Assembly (NCBI GenBank): GCA_019323655.1
Contig: JAHWGX010000002.1
Coordinates: 1 to 5,138, forward strand
From: Candidatus Woesearchaeota archaeon
GTDB lineage: Archaea; Nanobdellota; Nanobdellia; Woesearchaeales; GW2011-AR4
DNA length: 5,138 bases
Direction of reading: 5' to 3'
Shown piece by piece: positions 1 through 4,919 of this stretch. Positions within the stretch are counted from its first letter, which is position 1, and every line of letters begins with the position of its first letter. The notes beneath the pieces were generated by a model, which was not told where the DNA came from, made no database searches, and saw nothing but the letters and a program-made list of their open reading frames with translations. The position numbers and the translations under genes are program-made.

Positions 1-9
1 AATTTTAAT

Positions 10-47
10 CACCTCATCTATAAAATTTGTCGTCTATAAATGAGGTG
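10..47 (-). repeat. 8-bp inverted repeat, possible Shine-Dalgarno-masking hairpin
   Basis: CACCTCAT (10-17) and ATGAGGTG (40-47) are perfect reverse complements around a 22-nt spacer. The spacer region also carries TCTATAAA twice in direct orientation (17-24 and 33-40). Read on the minus strand, the second arm contains GAGGTGAT, a good match to an archaeal Shine-Dalgarno sequence, followed by an A/T-rich stretch to the window edge. This would suit the leader of a minus-strand gene starting just left of position 1, with the SD base-paired to an upstream CACCTC. The repeat is seen directly; the leader interpretation is inference because no start codon is visible. It could instead be a protein-binding site or chance. 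Confidence 0.4.
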
Positions 48-53
48 TGCTAG

Positions 54-62
54 TATATATAA
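54..62. promoter_or_regulatory. TATA-like tract in the left intergenic region
   Basis: TATATATAA resembles an archaeal TATA box and reads almost the same on both strands. For the minus strand it would place a start site near position 30, upstream of the possible SD at 15-8. For the plus strand it would give a leader of about 100 nt before the small ORF at 184. A second A/T-rich candidate, TTTTAAATA around 143-151, lies closer to the plus-strand genes. The remainder of 63-183 shows no reading frame or RNA that I can recognise. Confidence 0.25.
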
Positions 63-183
63 TCTTCTATTTTGCCGCCGATAAAAAATTAATTTCCCGA
101 CGAGAATTATTTAGCGATTGCCTCTTAGGCTGAAAACAAAAATTTTAAATAATCCATCAGAATATTTTCGAGGGGCGGTAATA

Positions 184-240
184 ATGGACGGCATGAAAAA
201 AATATTTGATGGAGTGAATACTGCAAAGAGTAAGAAATGA
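184..240 (+). CDS. possible 18-aa small ORF overlapping the thioredoxin-CcdA gene
   Basis: The frame encodes MDGMKKIFDGVNTAKSKK and then stops. It is preceded by a G-rich stretch (GAGGGGCGGT, 170-179), a plausible though imperfect Shine-Dalgarno sequence. Its TGA stop overlaps the ATG of the downstream membrane gene as ATGA (237-240), the usual arrangement for translational coupling. The downstream ATG has no well-spaced SD of its own: the nearest GGAGTG ends about 20 nt upstream and lies inside this small frame. This makes a coupled leader ORF reasonable. The product has no recognisable domain and is too short for coding statistics, so it may simply be untranslated leader. Confidence 0.3.
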   Translation: MDGMKKIFDGVNTAKSKK

Positions 241-1598
241 AATACAAAACCTTGTTTTCTCTTTTATTTGTAATTTTGCTTGCAGGCACTGTTTATGCAG
301 AGTCATGCGAGATATATCTCTTTTATTCAGAGACATGCCCTCATTGCGCAAAAGAGCGTGAATTTATTGCTGAATTCGAGGAGAAATATCCTGAGATCGA
401 TATCCGGAAGTTTGAGATAAGCCAAAACTACCAGTTATTTGAGGAAATTTCAAAGAGATATAACACCATCCCGGTGGGTGTGCCAAGAACTTACATCAAT
501 GGCACAGTTTTTATTGGCTTTGCACCAGAGTATGGGGAACTGGAGTACTCAAAGGGCTACGAAGCTTATGTAGGCTATCAAAATCAGATAGAAAATGCCC
601 TGCTGGCGCAATTGAATATTTCTCAGGGTGCAACCGGCAATGAGAGCTGCTCAGGGGAGACTGTTGAGCCTGAATCCAGAAGCTATGGGTATCTTGAATT
701 TCCTGTGATTTTGCTGGTGCTGTGCGGGCTGTTCTTTTTTATTTTCAGGAAGAAGATTGAAAGGCGCTATTTAGTCGGGGTAATTACCGGAGCGGTTATA
801 GTGATATTCTTCTACATATCCCAGCATATGCCCTCTTCAGAAGTTGTAAGCTTTGCCAAACAGTTCAGCTTTCCTGTTTTTACTTTTGTCATAGCCCTGC
901 TTGACGGATTTAACCCCTGCGCATTTGCTGTTCTGGCCATACTGCTCTCTCTTTTGGTTTACGCCCAGTCAAAAAGAAAAATGGCTTTGATAGGCATTAT
1001 ATTTATACTTACATCAAGCATCATGTATTTCCTTTTTATCATTGTTCTGCTGGTTTTCAGGGCTGAGCTGCTTGCATCCCATAAGGAAGCAATAAGGGTA
1101 GCAGTAGGGCTCATTGCACTTTTGGCAGGAACCATTAACGTAAAGGATTTTTTCTTCTTCAAGAAAGGAATTTCACTGACGATACCCAAAAGCAGGATGG
1201 GAAAAATTATGCAGAAGATGAGGCAGATTGTGAATGAGGTCAAAGAAGCAACCACGGCAAAGGCAATGCTGATAGCGATTCTTGGCACAATCCTGCTTGC
1301 TGTATTTGTTAATCTTGTCGAGCTGGGATGCACGCTGATACTTCCGATTCAGTACATTGAAGTTTTAATTACAAATTACGGGACCAAGCTGAACTTTGTG
1401 CATTATTCCTACATTTTATATTACTCAGTGGTTTATGTCATCCCATTGTTTTTCATATTGGGCTCGTTTCTCTACACATTCAAGTCAGAAAAAATGACTG
1501 AAAGAAAGGGGAAGTTCCTGAAATTGCTGAGCGGCATTGTAATGCTTGGCTTAGGGCTGATACTCCTGCTAAAGCCGGAACTGCTTGTTTTCAGGTAG
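237..1598 (+). CDS. secreted thioredoxin domain fused to a CcdA/DsbD-like transmembrane electron carrier
   Basis: The 453-aa product starts with a signal peptide (residues 1-21, cleavage likely after VYA). A thioredoxin-fold domain follows at about 23-125, with active site CPHC at 34-37 and a probable cis-proline at P83 (GVPRTY). After a polar linker come about eight hydrophobic segments between 153 and 447. The membrane part carries DGFNPCAF (C228) and VELGC (C365), one cysteine in each half, as expected of the CcdA/DsbD family, which passes electrons from cytoplasmic thioredoxin across the membrane. By inference C228/C365 relay reducing power to the outer CPHC site, which then reduces extracytoplasmic disulfides. 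The domain order is reversed relative to bacterial DsbD, whose thioredoxin domain is C-terminal. ATG237 is the first possible start in frame, since TAA lies at 231-233. No cytochrome-maturation or other partner gene is adjacent, so the substrate is unknown. Confidence 0.85.
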   Translation: MKYKTLFSLLFVILLAGTVYAESCEIYLFYSETCPHCAKEREFIAEFEEKYPEIDIRKFEISQNYQLFEEISKRYNTIPVGVPRTYINGTVFIGFAPEYGELEYSKGYEAYVGYQNQIENALLAQLNISQGATGNESCSGETVEPESRSYGYLEFPVILLVLCGLFFFIFRKKIERRYLVGVITGAVIVIFFYISQHMPSSEVVSFAKQFSFPVFTFVIALLDGFNPCAFAVLAILLSLLVYAQSKRKMALIGIIFILTSSIMYFLFIIVLLVFRAELLASHKEAIRVAVGLIALLAGTINVKDFFFFKKGISLTIPKSRMGKIMQKMRQIVNEVKEATTAKAMLIAILGTILLAVFVNLVELGCTLILPIQYIEVLITNYGTKLNFVHYSYILYYSVVYVIPLFFILGSFLYTFKSEKMTERKGKFLKLLSGIVMLGLGLILLLKPELLVFR

Positions 1599-1625
1599 GC
1601 TTTTAGAGCGTGTCTAAAAAATGAA

Positions 1626-1745
1626 GGTTAGCATCATTTTCGTGAGCGTTTTATCAAGTATTCCAGCAATATGCGGAAGGGGACGTTCCTTACGGGAGGG
1701 AACCGCAAATCACAAAAATATAAACAAAGCGAGCCGATGCTAACC
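1626..1745. repeat. nested 10-bp perfect inverted repeat within the foldback element
   Basis: GGTTAGCATC at 1626-1635 and GATGCTAACC at 1736-1745 are exact reverse complements, starting only three bases inside the left terminal repeat but 42 bases inside the right one. They enclose a smaller pairing of TGCGG (1672-1676) with CCGCA (1703-1707), continued by TTCC (1686-1689) with GGAA (1699-1702). The asymmetry leaves room on the right for a separate hairpin at 1753-1774. Confidence 0.65.
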
Positions 1746-1752
1746 GTGAATT

Positions 1753-1774
1753 GCAACGAGCTTCGCGAAGTTGC
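1753..1774. repeat. compact hairpin GCAA/TTGC plus CTTCGCGAAG
   Basis: GCAA (1753-1756) can pair with TTGC (1771-1774), and the enclosed CTTCGCGAAG (1761-1770) is itself a perfect 10-bp palindrome, leaving a four-base bulge. It lies in the right arm of the foldback element, between the nested and terminal repeats. Confidence 0.5.
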
Positions 1775-1811
1775 CGCTTGACATTTGATTTTTTAGACAC
1801 GCTCCTAGTTT

Positions 1812-2723
1812 TTATTTTCTTTCTGCTAAAAATCCACCGACAATCAAATCTACAGCTTCTTTTTCGCTCAACCCTCTTGCCCTGAGATAGTCTAATTGCT
1901 CATCAGCTATTTTTCCGATTGATGCTTCATGAGTCAGCAATGCATCCTTATTTTTATCTATAAGGCTGGGAGTAAGTGTAATGGAAGATTTTTTATCAAT
2001 AAGCAGGCCCTGGCAGTCCAGGTGCCCTTTTCCTGCTGACTCAGCAAAAATCCTGCTGACTGCATTTATCCTGCTGTTTTTTCTTCCGGCCAGCCTTAAC
2101 CTGATTACACCGTTGGCATTATGCCCTTTCAGGAAAAGATCGTCCTTCAGCTCTACTTCGGAATTTACAGCATTGATAATAAGGTTTAAGTTTGCATATG
2201 AGCCCTCCGAAGCGTATATTGAAGCCTTTAATTTCAGGTCTTTTGGAGCAAACAAACTCCTGAAATTATATGCCAGATGGGAGTTTTTCCCCAGAATAAA
2301 CTCATAGTCAGGATAAACAAAATCCTTTTCGCCCCATTTGTGCACATGGTTGTATTCTAGAACTGCATTATCTTTGAGAACAAGCCTGCCGGATGCCCTG
2401 TGCGAGCCGCATAAGTTATTTTTTTCAGCTTTGCAAAGCACATTTGCCTTAACTTTTATTCCTTTTTCTATGACAAGCAGATTTGCCAGGTTTTGCGATA
2501 TGTTTGGTGATGCTATTGCCAGGCATGCTGCCAGGGGAAAATCTATCTGTTTTTTTACCCAGATAAAATACCCTTCTCCGGGCTTTCTGCCAAACAATTT
2601 CCTGCTCCAGCTGAACTTTTTCCAGGCTTCAGGGCTGGTTAATATCACTATTCCGCCTTTACCGGAAATTTGCCTGACCTTATGGTCAACCTGCAGATAG
2701 TTCACATTCCTTGCATTTTTCAT
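1812..2723 (-). CDS. sufB: SufB/SmsB-like Fe-S cluster assembly scaffold
   Basis: The 303-aa product is a short SufB/SufD-family protein, the size of the archaeal SufB-like proteins rather than the roughly 500-aa bacterial SufB. The C-terminal core is diagnostic: HLDCQGLLID, then LLTHEASIGKI, EQLDYLRARGL and AVDLIVGGF. C237 and E266 align with E. coli SufB C405 and E434, two residues needed for cluster assembly, so this looks like an active SufB rather than a SufD paralogue. The middle (about 110-225) shows alternating hydrophobic residues fitting the family's beta-helix. It should form a cytoplasmic complex with the SufC ATPase encoded just upstream. The ATG at 2723 lies inside the end of sufC, a 38-nt overlap, with AGAGG a few bases upstream; a GTG at 2705 is a possible later start. 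No sufD, sufS or sufE lies beside it, matching the minimal SMS (SmsCB) arrangement. Confidence 0.87.
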   Translation of the reverse strand: MKNARNVNYLQVDHKVRQISGKGGIVILTSPEAWKKFSWSRKLFGRKPGEGYFIWVKKQIDFPLAACLAIASPNISQNLANLLVIEKGIKVKANVLCKAEKNNLCGSHRASGRLVLKDNAVLEYNHVHKWGEKDFVYPDYEFILGKNSHLAYNFRSLFAPKDLKLKASIYASEGSYANLNLIINAVNSEVELKDDLFLKGHNANGVIRLRLAGRKNSRINAVSRIFAESAGKGHLDCQGLLIDKKSSITLTPSLIDKNKDALLTHEASIGKIADEQLDYLRARGLSEKEAVDLIVGGFLAERK

Positions 2724-3387
2724 ATCCGTGCCTCTTGACAGTTTTCCATACCTTTTTCCAGTCGCTGGAAGAGCAGATTATCCTGCCGTCCAGTAAAATA
2801 TGAATCATATCCGGCTTAAGAAACTCCAGTACAGAGCCGCTATGCGTTATTACAAGTGCGGATTTTTCCGGAGAAAACCACTTTTTTATCATTCCTGTTA
2901 TTTTTTCCAGCCCTTTGATGTCCACACCGGAGTCAATCTCATCAAATATTATTAATTTCGGGCCGAGTGTAAAAACCTGGACAAGCTCTGAAAACTTCTG
3001 CTCGCCGCCGGAAAATTTGACATTTACCTCCCTTTCCAGAAGGTGCTGCGGAAGATAATGCCTGTAATCCTGCCTGTTACTGATTTTCTCCAGAAATTCA
3101 GAAAGTTTTACGCCTTTTATTGCCGGAGGATGCTGGAATGCAAGAGCCATTCCGAGTTTTGCCCTTTTTTCCGGCTTTAGCCCTGTTATGTCTTTTCCAT
3201 TAAAAATAATTTTGCCCTTTTTTATCTGATTCTGGTGCAGCCCCATGATTACCTTGGACAGTGTTGTTTTTCCTGAGGCATTGGGCCCTATAAGGACATG
3301 AAGCTCTCCTTTTTTGGCTTGCAGAGAGATATTGCGCAGGATTTTTTTCCTGCCTGCATCCGCGCATAGGTTGATTATCTTCAGCAT
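2686..3387 (-). CDS. sufC: SufC/SmsC-type ABC ATPase for Fe-S cluster assembly
   Basis: The 233-aa protein is a complete soluble ABC ATPase. Visible motifs are Walker A GPNASGKTT (34-42), the Q-loop in AFQHPP (Q85), the signature FSGGEQKFSELVQ (125-137), Walker B LIIFDEIDSGVD (145-156) and the H-loop ITHSG (H182). SGGEQK followed by E, and DEIDSGVDI after Walker B, are typical of SufC. It has no membrane domain partner; the next gene encodes the SufB-like scaffold. In this family ATP-driven SufC dimerisation reshapes the SufB scaffold during cluster assembly. Its ATG overlaps the regulator's stop by seven bases (ATGCTGA), and with no well-placed SD translation is probably coupled. The C-terminus carries a CxxC (C225, C228), which is not part of the ATPase core. 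The call is firm for SufC; whether to name it smsC depends on phylogeny. Confidence 0.92.
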   Translation of the reverse strand: MLKIINLCADAGRKKILRNISLQAKKGELHVLIGPNASGKTTLSKVIMGLHQNQIKKGKIIFNGKDITGLKPEKRAKLGMALAFQHPPAIKGVKLSEFLEKISNRQDYRHYLPQHLLEREVNVKFSGGEQKFSELVQVFTLGPKLIIFDEIDSGVDIKGLEKITGMIKKWFSPEKSALVITHSGSVLEFLKPDMIHILLDGRIICSSSDWKKVWKTVKRHGYEKCKECELSAG

Positions 3388-3683
3388 TTTTTATTGCATA
3401 TTTTAGGGCAGTTCCTCCTGACATGGTCCTCAACTATTTTTAGCATAGGCATAACCGTATCTTTATTCAGCGAGTATATCCTTTCTTTCCCTGATTTCCT
3501 GGCATCGAGTATATGGCACTCGCTTAGTTTTTTCAGGCTGTGGGAAACTGCGCTCTGCTCCTCATCAAGCTTTTTGGCAATTGTTTTTACATTCAGCGGC
3601 CCGTCTCTTAAAAGCACAATTATATCCAGCTTTGTCTTACTGGCAAAATTCATGAAAAACTTATTATATGACTTGCATTTCAT
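3381..3683 (-). CDS. ArsR-family winged-helix regulator with a cysteine-rich tail
   Basis: The 100-aa protein has the compact ArsR-type winged helix-turn-helix layout. Helices cover about 10-26 (FASKTKLDIIVLL). The turn region follows at 30-54 (NVKTIAKKL, then recognition helix EQSAVSHSLKKL), and the wing at 58-72 (ARKSGKERIYSL). A last helix (77-90) would serve dimerisation. The tail reads CPKICNKKC, giving C92, C96 and C100 spaced C-x3-C-x3-C; C3 and C56 are also present. Such cysteines could bind a metal or an Fe-S cluster, but this is inference. It is the first gene of the suf operon, overlapping sufC by seven bases, and has an operator-like palindrome at its own start, so it probably represses this operon. 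ATG3683 suits a leaderless transcript from the TATA-like box at 3705-3712; ATG3653 (M11) is a less likely start. Confidence 0.82.
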   Translation of the reverse strand: MKCKSYNKFFMNFASKTKLDIIVLLRDGPLNVKTIAKKLDEEQSAVSHSLKKLSECHILDARKSGKERIYSLNKDTVMPMLKIVEDHVRRNCPKICNKKC

Positions 3684-3701
3684 ATGAAAACGAGTTCATA
3701 T
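3682..3701. promoter_or_regulatory. ArsR/SmtB-like operator palindrome at the regulator's start
   Basis: ATATGAA-N6-TTCATAT is a perfect 7-6-7 palindrome. It covers the start codon of the ArsR-type gene (3683-3681) at its outer edge and fills the space up to the TATA-like box at 3705-3712. ATATGAA/TTCATAT halves resemble known ArsR/SmtB-family operators. A dimer bound here would block transcription initiation, giving autorepression of the arsR-sufC-sufB operon. Binding itself is not shown. Confidence 0.6.
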
Positions 3702-3704
3702 TTA

Positions 3705-3712
3705 GTTTATAA
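3705..3712 (-). promoter_or_regulatory. TATA-like box of the arsR-sufC-sufB operon
   Basis: On the minus strand this reads TTATAAAC. Its centre is about 26 bases upstream of the ATG at 3683, the distance expected between an archaeal TATA box and the transcription start, which implies a leaderless mRNA. No SD sequence precedes the ATG, which agrees. Confidence 0.55.
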
Positions 3713-3746
3713 GGTTTGCGGTTTGAGCATATTTTTGATATAAATC

Positions 3747-3754
3747 TTTAAAAA
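3747..3754 (+). promoter_or_regulatory. TATA-like box of the Ubl-thiolase operon
   Basis: TTTAAAAA is centred about 27 bases before the ATG at 3778, again fitting a leaderless archaeal transcript. A competing candidate, ATATAAAT at 3738-3745, would start transcription about ten bases upstream of the ATG. No SD precedes the ATG. The site lies about 45 bp from the operator palindrome, so direct control by the ArsR-type protein is uncertain. Confidence 0.45.
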
Positions 3755-3777
3755 GCGGTTGTTTTTCCTAAATAGCT

Positions 3778-3984
3778 ATGCAAATCGCCATTTTTTATGA
3801 CCGGTGGGATAAAAGCAGGGCAATAAAACTGGCAGGGAATCCGTCAGTAAAGGATTTGCTTGAAAAAATGAAGCTCAACCCTGTCACAGTTATAATAAGC
3901 AGGAATAATACAATAATCACCGAGGAAGAAAAATTGAAAGACAGGGATAAAATAAGGCTGATATCTGTTGTGTCTGGTGGCTGA
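3778..3984 (+). CDS. ubiquitin-like sulfur carrier (MoaD/ThiS/SAMP type)
   Basis: The 68-aa protein has the size and pattern of a beta-grasp sulfur carrier. An initial strand (MQIAIFYD) precedes a helix (SVKDLLEKM), then strands PVTVIISRN and the motif LKDRDKIRLISVVSGG at the end. The ending SGG, at the extreme C-terminus, is what such proteins need for adenylation by an E1-like enzyme and conversion to a thiocarboxylate. It is followed after five bases by a TtuA/Ncs6-type tRNA thiolase, so its probable job is delivering sulfur to that enzyme, like TtuB in Thermus or SAMP2 in haloarchaea. Roles in molybdopterin or thiamine synthesis are less likely given the neighbour. No E1-like activating enzyme is in the window. 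No Shine-Dalgarno is seen, in keeping with a leaderless start. Confidence 0.85.
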   Translation: MQIAIFYDRWDKSRAIKLAGNPSVKDLLEKMKLNPVTVIISRNNTIITEEEKLKDRDKIRLISVVSGG

Positions 3985-3989
3985 ATAAA

Positions 3990-4904
3990 ATGAACTGTTG
4001 CAACAAGAATCCGGTTATAATCCTAACTGACAATAAAAAATTATGCAAAAAGCACTTTATTGATTATTTTGAGAAAAAAGTGCTCAGGACTATAAGGCAG
4101 TTTAACCTGCTTGAGAAAAAAGAGAACCTTGGCGTTGCAATTTCAGGAGGCAAAGATTCTTTGACATTGCTTTGCATTTTAAACAAGCTGTCAAAGCAAA
4201 ACCCCAAGATAATGATAAGTGCAATTTTAATAGATGAGGGAATAAAGGGCTACAGGAACAAGACAATAATTGCGGCAAAAAAATTCTGCGGCAAAAACAG
4301 GATTAAGCTGCATATTTATTCTTTCCGGAAGGAGCTTAAAATGCCCCTTGATAAAATGCTCAAGGTGCTTAAGGCAAAGCCATGCACAGTATGCGGCATT
4401 TTCAGAAGATACCTGCTGAACAAAAAATCAAAAGAGCTTGGTTTTACAAAGCTTGCAACCGGCCACAACCTTGATGATGAGTGCCAGAGCATTCTGATGA
4501 ACCAGTTCAAGAATAACTTGGAGGCTTCTGCAAGATTAGGCCCTAAAGCCGGCTTAAGTGAAAACAGGAATTTTGTCCAGAGAATAAAGCCATTGTATTT
4601 ATGCACAGAGAAAGAGACAACAGCCTATGCATTCATTTCTAATTTAATGGACAATTTTGTTGAGTGCCCTTATGTTTCAGAAAGCTACAGGGCCAAGGTA
4701 AGGGACATGCTCAATGGATTTGAGGCAAATTTTCCTGGAACAAAATATGCTATTGCAAACTCTTTTCTGCAGGTTCTTCCGGATTTGAAGCAAAGGTTCA
4801 GAAAAGGCAAGGCCAATTCCTGCAAAAAGTGCAAAGAGCCCTCTTCTAAAGACAAATGCAATGCCTGCAAATATATTGAAAAGCTAAGCAAAGCAAGAAT
4901 TTAG
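3990..4904 (+). CDS. TtuA/NcsA-type tRNA 2-thiouridine synthetase
   Basis: The 304-aa protein is a PP-loop ATPase of the TtcA/TtuA/Ncs6 family, which adenylates a tRNA uridine C2 position and replaces the oxygen with sulfur. The PP-loop is SGGKDS at 52-57. Cysteines C132 and C135 (PCTVCG) with C226 (VECPY) match the three ligands of the TtuA [4Fe-4S] cluster. ATGHNLDDECQS (157-168) is the family's second signature. Zinc-finger residues appear at the N-terminus (C3, C4, C19, H22) and C-terminus (C278, C281, C290, C293). The N-terminal pair is adjacent rather than the usual C-x2-C. The ubiquitin-like gene ends five bases upstream, and GGTGG inside its last codons can act as SD. Sequence alone does not decide between U54 (TtuA) and wobble U34 (NcsA/Ctu1) as the target, so no symbol is given. 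It ends 15 bp from a convergent gene. Confidence 0.88.
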   Translation: MNCCNKNPVIILTDNKKLCKKHFIDYFEKKVLRTIRQFNLLEKKENLGVAISGGKDSLTLLCILNKLSKQNPKIMISAILIDEGIKGYRNKTIIAAKKFCGKNRIKLHIYSFRKELKMPLDKMLKVLKAKPCTVCGIFRRYLLNKKSKELGFTKLATGHNLDDECQSILMNQFKNNLEASARLGPKAGLSENRNFVQRIKPLYLCTEKETTAYAFISNLMDNFVECPYVSESYRAKVRDMLNGFEANFPGTKYAIANSFLQVLPDLKQRFRKGKANSCKKCKEPSSKDKCNACKYIEKLSKARI

Positions 4905-4919
4905 TCCGGAAACACGCTA

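Larger units (their letters stand above)
1606..1804. mobile_element. 199-bp foldback element with 17-bp terminal inverted repeats (MITE-like)
   Basis: GAGCGTGTCTAAAAAAT (1606-1622) is perfectly repeated in inverse at 1788-1804. The flanking trinucleotides are TTA and CTA, a near but not exact target duplication. A second perfect inverted pair, GGTTAGCATC (1626-1635) and GATGCTAACC (1736-1745), is nested inside, with smaller hairpins at 1672-1707 and 1753-1774. The element holds 15 CpG dinucleotides in 199 bp, against 3 in the 218 bp before it (1381-1598). No significant ORF lies inside. Termini starting GAGCGTGTCTAAA recall IS5-type transposon ends, so a non-autonomous MITE is my leading reading. 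It fills the whole gap between two convergent genes, leaving seven bases on each side. A structured RNA or two-way terminator is the alternative. Confidence 0.6.

Noticed and set aside
17..40. TCTATAAA repeated twice as a possible CRISPR fragment
   Set aside because: Only two 8-bp copies, 16 bp apart, with no further repeats anywhere in the window.
48..183. C/D-box or other small RNA gene in the left intergenic region
   Set aside because: A CTGA occurs at 130-133 but there is no RTGATGA C box, and the GCCT/AGGC hairpin at 120-130 is only four base pairs.
237..311. Lipoprotein signal at the start of the thioredoxin-CcdA protein
   Set aside because: The cysteine after the signal peptide (C24) is preceded by A-E-S, which does not fit a lipobox; cleavage after VYA is more likely.
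157..351. 64-aa open frame on the minus strand across the signal-peptide region
   Set aside because: It lies antisense to the start of the thioredoxin-CcdA gene, has no recognisable domain and is explained by that gene's codon pattern.
959..1333. 124-aa minus-strand frame within the membrane gene
   Set aside because: Its hydrophobic stretches mirror the transmembrane codons of the real gene on the plus strand; no motif and no sensible start region.
1981..2700. Two plus-strand frames (1981-2307 and 2338-2700) opposite sufB
   Set aside because: The minus strand encodes a clear SufB with conserved C237 and E266; the plus frames have low-complexity Phe/Leu/Ser composition typical of antisense shadows.
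3381..3410. Radical-SAM type cluster motif in the ArsR tail
   Set aside because: The spacing is C-x3-C-x3-C, not C-x3-C-x2-C, and the rest of the protein is a winged helix.
3394..3687. 97-aa plus-strand frame opposite the ArsR-type gene
   Set aside because: The minus strand gives a convincing winged helix with promoter and operator in place; the plus frame has no motif.
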